Assembly: GCA_910588745.1 (NCBI GenBank)
Contig: CAJURK010000030.1
Location: 1 to 38,146, forward strand
Direction of reading: 5' to 3'
DNA: 38,146 nucleotides
Source: an uncultured Dorea sp.
GTDB taxonomy: Bacteria; Bacillota; Clostridia; Lachnospirales; Lachnospiraceae
Position 1 is the stretch's first letter, and each line of letters opens with the position of its first letter. Shown here in pieces: positions 33,057 to 38,146 of this stretch. Both the position numbers and the translations under genes were made by a program. The notes below the pieces were generated by a model, which worked only from the letters and a program-made list of their open reading frames with translations, had not been told where the DNA came from and searched no databases.

Positions 33057-33566
33057 ATGTTCAAACCAGGAACGTATATCGTATGTGGGCAGCATGGCGT
33101 GTGCCGAGTAGAAGGCGTAGGCAAATTACAGTTGACAGAGGCATCCGGTGACAAAGATTACTACACATTATCAAAGGTTTATTCCAGGGGCGGAGTGCTG
33201 TATGTTCCGGCAGACAGCGAGAAGATCGTAATGCGCCCGGTAATTTCAAAAGAAGAAGCAGACGAGCTGATCAGGCATATGCGGGAAATCGATATGCTGC
33301 AGATCGACAATGAGAAGCGGAAAGAGGACATATTCAAGCAGGCCTTTAGAACCTGCGATTCTAGAGAATGGGTGAAGGTAATTAAGACATTATATGAAAG
33401 AAAAAAGCTCAGGCTTGCTAAAGGAAAGAAGGTAACGGCAAGCGACGAGAGGTTCTTGCGGACGGCGCAGGACAACCTGTTCGGAGAGTTGGCGGTTTCT
33501 CTGGGAATTGATAAGAACGACGTAGAACAGTACATTATGGACAGGATTGACGGAGTGGTGAAATGA
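33057..33566 (+). CDS. CarD-family transcriptional regulator
   Basis: The 169-aa protein has an N-terminal CarD/TRCF RNA-polymerase-interaction domain: MFKPGTYIVCGQHGVCRVEG, then YYTLSKVYSRGGVLYVPADS. A C-terminal helical domain follows (WVKVIKTLYERKKLRLAKGK, FLRTAQDNLFGELAVSLGID) that by family knowledge contacts DNA at the upstream edge of the transcription bubble. CarD stabilises open promoter complexes. I prefer ATG 33057 over 33051 by distance from AGGAG. It overlaps dtd by four bases (ATGA), so the two are co-translated. Confidence 0.9.
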   Translation: MFKPGTYIVCGQHGVCRVEGVGKLQLTEASGDKDYYTLSKVYSRGGVLYVPADSEKIVMRPVISKEEADELIRHMREIDMLQIDNEKRKEDIFKQAFRTCDSREWVKVIKTLYERKKLRLAKGKKVTASDERFLRTAQDNLFGELAVSLGIDKNDVEQYIMDRIDGVVK

Positions 33567-34009
33567 GATTTGTAATACAGAGGGTAGCGAACGCAAATGT
33601 AAAGATAAACGGCGAGACGGTAGGGGCAATCGGAAAAGGATTTATGGTATTGATCGGGGTGTCGGATACGGACACGACAGAGATTGCGGACAAGATGGTA
33701 AAGAAGATGATTGGACTTCGGATTTTTGAGGACGAACAGGGAAAGACGAATTTGTCTTTGGATACGGTAGGCGGAGGACTGCTTTTGATTTCCCAGTTCA
33801 CACTGTATGCGGATTGTAAGAAAGGGAATCGCCCCAGCTTTATCCGGGCCGGAAAACCGGAGATGGCGCAGGAGATGTACGAATATATTATTGCAAGATG
33901 TAAGGAGTCTGTTGCGGTTGTAGAGAGAGGAAGCTTTGGCGCGGATATGAAGGTAAGCCTGACGAACGACGGACCGTTTACCATTCTGCTGGATTCGGAT
34001 ATGTTGTAA
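33563..34009 (+). CDS. dtd: D-aminoacyl-tRNA deacylase
   Basis: This 148-aa protein is full length for DTD, which hydrolyses D-amino acids mischarged on tRNA. It starts MRFVIQRVANANVKINGE and carries the two hallmark active-site motifs, SQFTLYADCKKGNRPSF (SQxTL) and TNDGPFTILLDSD (NxGPxT-like), which by family knowledge form the cross-subunit site of the dimer. The start lies in the carD 3' end (ATGA overlap). A terminator follows at 34092-34116. The coupling to carD is not functionally obvious but suggests a stable housekeeping operon. Confidence 0.95.
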   Translation: MRFVIQRVANANVKINGETVGAIGKGFMVLIGVSDTDTTEIADKMVKKMIGLRIFEDEQGKTNLSLDTVGGGLLLISQFTLYADCKKGNRPSFIRAGKPEMAQEMYEYIIARCKESVAVVERGSFGADMKVSLTNDGPFTILLDSDML

Positions 34010-34091
34010 TAACCTTTGAGGAAGCCGGCAGATAACCGCGCAGAGATTTGGAGGAGAATATATTTCGATTATAAGAATACAAGTAATGAAA

Positions 34092-34116
34092 GAGGTCGGA
34101 TACCGGCCTCTTTTTT
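34092..34116 (+). terminator. Terminator of the carD-dtd operon
   Basis: GAGGTCGG pairs with CCGGCCTC (one mismatch) around the loop ATA(C), followed by T6. Confidence 0.9.
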
Positions 34117-34292
34117 GAATGTTGCGGGCATGCTGTCAGTAAATGCTGCCAAAGCATGACGACGTACAGAAAGTGTCCTCGAAAAGCCATGGATATTGGG
34201 GAAAGATTCTTGGGACAAGTTCCACCGATTGCTAAAATATGCAGGATTCCTGTGCTATGATAATCCAAAATTCAGGGTGAGGTGAGTATAAA

Positions 34293-35369
34293 ATGGAAGG
34301 ACAATTTCCGAAAAATGTGAAACAGGTGGGCAACGTCAGCGACAGCCCTAAAATTTATGTGGAAGACTATGTTGACACATATTTCAGCCAGTTGACGGAA
34401 CAGGGGAGAGAATCGCTGGTTGGCGTTTTCCTAATTGGAAAAAATACGGTGATTGAGGAACAGGAATGCATTTTTGTGACCGGCGCGGTTCAAATGAAAG
34501 ATTTAGATACGGAGGCCAAAGAGCTATCCATTGGAGAAGAGCATTTGGAAATGGCAAAGACGGAGAGCAGGGATTATTTTCACGGGGAAGAGATTATTGG
34601 TTGGATGCTATTTATGCCGGGACATCCGGTGGGGCTTAGCAGCAGTATGATACGAGTGCATGAAAAACTGTTTCCCATGAAAAACAGTCTTTTTATTCTG
34701 AGAGATGCGGAGGGGGAAGAACTTCTCTATGCATACAAGTTCCATGAACTAATGCAGATGGGAGGGCATTATATCTTCTATGAGAAGAATCCCGATATGC
34801 AGAATTATATGATTAGCGAGCGTAAACAGATCGGCGTGACACCCAGTGAAGTGGTTGAGGATCGAGCTGCAAAGGATTTTCGCAGTACCGTAAGGGGACG
34901 GATGGAAGTCAGGGAGCAGCGCAGAGAGTCAAGATACGTATATCTGACCAGCGTGCTGCTCGTAATTGTCGTACTGGCAATCGGTATCTCGACCATGAAT
35001 AATTATGATAAAATGAATTCAGTACAGACGTCGATAGAGACGTTATCTTCCGCAATGCAGCAATCGTCGTCGGATGATGAGGGACAAGCAGAGCGGGAGA
35101 CCCCAAAGATACAGGGGGATATAGGGGAAGAAGGCCAGGAAAATATTGGTCTGCAGGCAGAAGAACAGCAGATGGAACCGGCTGTCTCCACAGTTCAGGA
35201 AGAGTTAGATAGTGAAGAAGATTATTATATTGTACAGAAAGGAGATACGCTGGATATTATCAGCGAAAAGGTCTATGGCACAATTTCCAAGACAGATGCG
35301 ATTCGCCAGAAAAATGGGCTTGAGGATGGAAATCTGATAATCATCGGACAAAAATTGTTATTACCTTAA
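34293..35369 (+). CDS. Membrane protein with inactive MPN-like domain and C-terminal LysM
   Basis: The 358-aa protein has three parts. Residues about 20-160 resemble an MPN/JAB fold (SLVGVFLIGKNTVIEEQECI, GWMLFMPGHPVGLSSSMIRV). The JAMM zinc ligands are missing: the H-x-H position reads M-L-F and the aspartate is replaced, so peptidase activity is unlikely. A basic patch (VREQRRESR) precedes one membrane helix (YVYLTSVLLVIVVLAIGIST, about 215-235). An acidic linker follows, then a LysM domain from about 311 (YYIVQKGDTLDIISEKVYGT). The MPN-like part should face the cytoplasm and LysM the cell wall. The function is unknown, and a link between wall and cytoplasm is inferred. The start follows GAGGTGAG. 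Confidence 0.8.
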   Translation: MEGQFPKNVKQVGNVSDSPKIYVEDYVDTYFSQLTEQGRESLVGVFLIGKNTVIEEQECIFVTGAVQMKDLDTEAKELSIGEEHLEMAKTESRDYFHGEEIIGWMLFMPGHPVGLSSSMIRVHEKLFPMKNSLFILRDAEGEELLYAYKFHELMQMGGHYIFYEKNPDMQNYMISERKQIGVTPSEVVEDRAAKDFRSTVRGRMEVREQRRESRYVYLTSVLLVIVVLAIGISTMNNYDKMNSVQTSIETLSSAMQQSSSDDEGQAERETPKIQGDIGEEGQENIGLQAEEQQMEPAVSTVQEELDSEEDYYIVQKGDTLDIISEKVYGTISKTDAIRQKNGLEDGNLIIIGQKLLLP

Positions 35370-35383
35370 AAGTATGCTATAAT
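35355..35383 (+). promoter_or_regulatory. Promoter of the DUF5711 gene
   Basis: TTGTTA (35355-35360), 17 nt, TATAAT (35378-35383) with TGC just before it (extended -10). The -35 lies inside the 3' end of the LysM gene. Confidence 0.75.
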
Positions 35384-35418
35384 GGGCGGATAGAATTGAC
35401 TTTAATAGGGGTAATGAT

Positions 35419-36675
35419 ATGAAGCATAAGAAAAAGACGGATTTTCATGTTGTTCAGAATACCGAAGATGTTACAGAACTCGTGATCGACAAAGTGCTGG
35501 CGGAACTCAGGGAGGAGGATGGAATTCAGGAGGACATTGAAGAGCAGGTGCGCCAGCATAAGAAAAACCGCAGGATCCGGATTACAGCGATTAGTACGCT
35601 CGCACTTGTTGCGGCAATCACTATTTTTCTTATCATTCATCTGCAGACATATACGTCGGCCAGAGTTATTACGAAGTATGAAAACGGCAGCGATGGGAAT
35701 GTTAATTATATACAGTTTGCGGATGGTATGCTGAAATATAGTAAAGACGGTATTGCGCTGGTGAACCGAAAGGGGAAGGAAGCCTGGAACCAGCCTTACC
35801 AGATTAAAAATCCGATTGTCGATACCTATTATAATGAAGCGGCCGTGGTAGCGGATAAAGGCGGCAATACGATGATGGTGCTGGATCGGGAAGGATTGAA
35901 GGGAGAGATACAAACTACGCTTCCGGTGGAGAAGGCGGTAGTATCGGCGCAGGGAATTGTCTGCGCAGTTTTAAAAAATGATACATCGCCTAAGATCATC
36001 TGCTATGATGCGGCCGGGAATCTCCTGGTTGAGCTGGCCACGTCGCTTACCGGAACGGGATATCCGATGGATGTGGGTATTTCAGAGGACGGAAAACTTT
36101 TGTTGGTGTCCTATCTGTGCGTACAGGACGGAAAACTGGTAACAAAGGTAAAGTATTATAATTTTGAAGGAGAAAAAGATAGGATCCAGGATTATGAGGT
36201 GACAGGAGATGATTATGAAAATATAGTAGCGCCATCGGCATTTTTTATGAATCTTAAGACGTCGGTAGTTGTGGGCGACGACAGAATGTTTTTCTACAGC
36301 GGAGAGGGGAAGCCGAAGCTGGAAAAAACGGTACTGCTAAATAAAAAAATAAAGAGCGTATTCCATAGCAGCCGTTACGTAGGACTCATTTTGAAAAATG
36401 AGCGGAAGGCCGGATACGAACTGTGTTTGTTTAACGCTTCCGGAAAAAAAGTTATGTCCGAAGAATTTACAGGGGATTTTTCCAATGTAAAGATTAGTGG
36501 AAACCAGGTACTTATGTATGACGGAAAGAAATGCAGCGTGTATACCCGGACCGGTATTCACAAGTATGACGGAGAGTTAGACAGTAATATTCTTGAGATT
36601 TTTCCTGTAGTAGGAGTAAATAAATACATAGTGATAAGTACAAACGGAATGGATGTTATTCGGTTTGTAAAATAA
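35419..36675 (+). CDS. DUF5711-family single-pass membrane protein
   Basis: The 418-aa protein has a cytoplasmic N terminus (about 50 residues, charged, ending KKNRRIR), one membrane helix (ITAISTLALVAAITIFLIIH, about 53-72) and a large extracellular domain. That domain has repeated strands of the type YIQFADGMLKYSKDGIALVN, MDVGISEDGKLLLVSYLCV and MFFYSGEGKPKLEKTVLLNK, as in a beta-propeller. This layout fits DUF5711, a Clostridial family of unknown function. It lies ten bases upstream of a cvpA-type gene, probably in the same transcript, and the pair is common in Lachnospiraceae as far as I recall. No catalytic motif is visible. Confidence 0.8.
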   Translation: MKHKKKTDFHVVQNTEDVTELVIDKVLAELREEDGIQEDIEEQVRQHKKNRRIRITAISTLALVAAITIFLIIHLQTYTSARVITKYENGSDGNVNYIQFADGMLKYSKDGIALVNRKGKEAWNQPYQIKNPIVDTYYNEAAVVADKGGNTMMVLDREGLKGEIQTTLPVEKAVVSAQGIVCAVLKNDTSPKIICYDAAGNLLVELATSLTGTGYPMDVGISEDGKLLLVSYLCVQDGKLVTKVKYYNFEGEKDRIQDYEVTGDDYENIVAPSAFFMNLKTSVVVGDDRMFFYSGEGKPKLEKTVLLNKKIKSVFHSSRYVGLILKNERKAGYELCLFNASGKKVMSEEFTGDFSNVKISGNQVLMYDGKKCSVYTRTGIHKYDGELDSNILEIFPVVGVNKYIVISTNGMDVIRFVK

Positions 36676-36685
36676 GGAGAAATGT

Positions 36686-37606
36686 ATGAACTGGTTATTA
36701 AGCATTATTGGGATCAGCTTTCTGATCGGATTGATTGTAGGAATTATGAGAGGCGCGGTGAAAATAGCGGTATCGCTGCTTGCGACTTTGATTACTTTTG
36801 TGCTGGTGTTCTTTTTGACGCCTTATGTATCTAAAGGAATTACGGCGCTGACGCCTATCCAGGAGGTTGTAGAAACAAAGACCGAGTCCGTAATTGCCGG
36901 TATGGTAACGGATGCTGTCACGGAACAGACCGGCGTCGGGTCAGGGGACGCGGCCGCCATCCGCAATGCCTTAAGCGCAGCGGGAATTAAAGATGAACAG
37001 CTTGGGAAATTCGGCATTACCGTGGAGGATATTGTAGAGGGGAAAATTAGCGGCAATGAACTTGCAGAGATGGGGATTTCCAGAAATATTCTGGACGGAC
37101 TTAAGAATAAAGAGGGCGGAACAGACGAAACAGCCGAGGCAGTAGATATTCCCAGAGATATGCAGATAGCTGCAATTGAAGGCGCGGATATTCCTCAAGT
37201 GTTCAAAAATCTTCTGCTGACCAATAATAACAGTAAAATATATGATAAGTTGGGGGTAACCAATTTTGCGGCTTATATCGCGAAATATACGGCTCAGGTC
37301 GTAGTAAACATAACCGCGTTTCTCCTGACGTTTATTGTAGTGAGTATTATTCTGCGGGCAATTATATTCTCTCTGAACGTTATTGCGGACCTTCCGGGGT
37401 TTGGGCTTATGAACCGGCTTGCGGGAGGGGCGCTGGGGATGTTAGGCGTATTGATTCTCGTCTGGGTGGTATTTGTGATGATTACGCTGCTTTATACAAC
37501 GGAGATTGGAAAAGAGATGTTTGAGATGATTCAGTCGAATCGTATGTTGTCCGTTATTTATGAGCATAATCCGATCATGAAGCTTGCCACTACGCTCAGA
37601 CTGTAG
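36686..37606 (+). CDS. CvpA-family membrane protein
   Basis: The 306-aa protein has the CvpA/colicin-V-production layout. Two N-terminal membrane helices (MNWLLSIIGISFLIGLIVGI, VSLLATLITFVLVFFLTPYV) are followed by an extracytoplasmic region of about 140 residues and two more helices (VVVNITAFLLTFIVVSIILR, GALGMLGVLILVWVVFVMIT). The RGAVKIAVSLLA segment after the first helix matches the family's conserved glycine-rich start. The family is linked to cell-envelope stress in other bacteria, but the mechanism is unsettled. The soluble insert is larger than in short CvpA proteins (about 165 aa). The start follows AAGGAGAAATGT. Confidence 0.85.
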   Translation: MNWLLSIIGISFLIGLIVGIMRGAVKIAVSLLATLITFVLVFFLTPYVSKGITALTPIQEVVETKTESVIAGMVTDAVTEQTGVGSGDAAAIRNALSAAGIKDEQLGKFGITVEDIVEGKISGNELAEMGISRNILDGLKNKEGGTDETAEAVDIPRDMQIAAIEGADIPQVFKNLLLTNNNSKIYDKLGVTNFAAYIAKYTAQVVVNITAFLLTFIVVSIILRAIIFSLNVIADLPGFGLMNRLAGGALGMLGVLILVWVVFVMITLLYTTEIGKEMFEMIQSNRMLSVIYEHNPIMKLATTLRL

Positions 37607-37657
37607 AAAAACGGCGAAATTAGGAAGAAAGATTTTATTATTTTGCGTAAAAAATAC

Positions 37658-37686
37658 TTGCAGAATTTGTGGAGGAGAGGTATACT
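37658..37686 (+). promoter_or_regulatory. Promoter of tRNA-Asn
   Basis: TTGCAG (37658-37663), 17 nt, TATACT (37681-37686), 27 bp upstream of the tRNA. Confidence 0.8.
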
Positions 37687-37712
37687 GAACAAGTGGTGTT
37701 AAGAACGCCTAT

Positions 37713-37784
37713 TCCTCGATAGCTCAATGGTAGAGCACACGGCTGTTAACCGTGGGGTTGTTGGTTCGAGCCCAACTCGGGGAG
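37713..37784 (+). tRNA. tRNA-Asn (anticodon GTT)
   Basis: The acceptor TCCTCGA (37713-37719) pairs with TCGGGGA (37777-37783), one G-T pair, discriminator G. The D arm is GCTCAATGGTAGAGC. The anticodon stem CACGG/CCGTG surrounds CTGTTAA, giving GTT (codons AAC and AAU). The T arm GTTGG TTCGAGC CCAAC is intact. CCA is not encoded. Confidence 0.96.
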
Positions 37785-37794
37785 TTTGAAAAAG

Positions 37795-37826
37795 CCCGTA
37801 AACATCAGCGTTTGCGGGTTTTCTTT
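37795..37826 (+). terminator. Terminator of tRNA-Asn
   Basis: CCCGTAAAC (37795-37803) pairs with GTTTGCGGG (37810-37818), one mismatch, followed by TTTTCTTT. Confidence 0.9.
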
Positions 37827-38047
37827 GTTTAAATGTCAAGCCTTGAAAGAGGCACAATAGATCGCATGGCTGCAAAGATAAGCATGTGAGTGTTAACCGA
37901 AAATGAACCGGGATCGCGCTGCATTTCGTATTCTGGCTGTAACTGCCTGATAGTAAACAATACTTTTTCTGGAATCAGGTTTGGAGAATCCAACGATTAT
38001 GACACCGGCTGAATTTCTCAACATAGAATAAAAACAGCTTTGTATGG
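37827..38047. other. Intergenic region between tRNA-Asn and a minus-strand gene end
   Basis: No gene, RNA or repeat is evident in this stretch. It lies between two terminator hairpins. Confidence 0.5.
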
Positions 38048-38087
38048 CAGGGCCGGAAACTGTAACAGCTTCCGGCCCTGTCTTTTT
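38048..38087. terminator. Strong hairpin, probably a terminator at the 3' end of the minus-strand gene
   Basis: CAGGGCCGGAA (38048-38058) pairs perfectly with TTCCGGCCCTG (38070-38080), with an inner CTG/CAG pairing. A CTTTTT run follows on the plus strand. On the minus strand the hairpin begins a few bases after a stop codon, and a T-run comes only about 12 bases later, so it may act in both directions. Confidence 0.75.
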
Positions 38088-38146
38088 ACACCTGCCGTAT
38101 CTCATTTTTCAGCATACGCTTGATCTTGTCGCTCATGGTCTCCGTG
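38086..38146 (-). CDS. 3' end of an unidentified minus-strand gene
   Basis: On the minus strand the frame from the window edge reads ETMSDKIKRMLKNEIRQV and ends at TAA (38086-38088), directly followed by the strong hairpin at 38048-38080. The charged helical tail is protein-like, and its position before a terminator supports a real gene end, but 19 residues are too few to identify it. Confidence 0.5.
   Translation of the reverse strand, partial: TETMSDKIKRMLKNEIRQV

Noticed and set aside
37893..38105. Minus-strand frame of 70 codons after tRNA-Asn
   Set aside because: It crosses the strong hairpin at 38048-38080, and a better-placed gene end lies in another frame.

Overview
The window looks like chromosome of a Lachnospiraceae-type gut Firmicute (Clostridia). 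The support is indirect: Firmicute-style ribosome binding sites, tRNAs without encoded CCA, ECF-type vitamin transporters under cobalamin and FMN riboswitches, CarD, CvpA and DUF5711-type proteins, and an APH(3')-like gene. The species cannot be named from the sequence alone.

Left part (1-13514) is accessory and decayed DNA. It holds a Phd/YefM-RelE type toxin-antitoxin pair, an internally deleted ISL3-family IS with both terminal inverted repeats, an AlbA/Schlafen-type regulator broken by a frameshift in a G7 run, and two small genes of which one is frameshifted. Next comes a tightly coupled minus-strand pair: a 1192-aa RecQ-like DEAH helicase and a NERD-nuclease/UvrD-type helicase, a candidate defence module. 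Then follow the 3' end of a large serine recombinase, an APH(3')-type aminoglycoside phosphotransferase, an unknown 249-aa protein and a UPF0158-Nudix fusion.

Middle part (13515-21950) is mostly metabolic. A cobalamin riboswitch precedes a DUF4430 lipoprotein and a CbrT-like ECF S component. Then come a papain-like cysteine peptidase, a 5'-truncated beta-glucoside PTS enzyme II beside an intact 6-phospho-beta-glucosidase, a roughly 240-bp imperfect palindrome, rpiB, tRNA-Ser(CGA), a membrane-anchored SGNH hydrolase, and about 1 kb of gene debris (nitroreductase and possible kinase fragments).

The CRISPR region (about 21768-29322) starts with a 167-bp element bounded by 13-bp inverted repeats, upstream of a truncated HipA-like operon. 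It continues with a compact type II-A system: cas9 (1104 aa, SaCas9-like), a tracrRNA gene with its own promoter and terminator, cas1, cas2, a long csn2, and an array of 15 full repeats plus one partial terminal repeat. The repeat and anti-repeat pair along almost their whole length, so cas9, tracrRNA and array form one matched system, transcribed left to right.

Right part (29323-38146) is housekeeping-like: a SPOR-domain amidase, FMN riboswitch plus ribU, a pyridoxamine-phosphate-oxidase-fold protein, an EamA transporter, carD-dtd, an MPN-like/LysM membrane protein, a DUF5711 protein, a CvpA protein, tRNA-Asn(GTT) and the 3' tip of a minus-strand gene.
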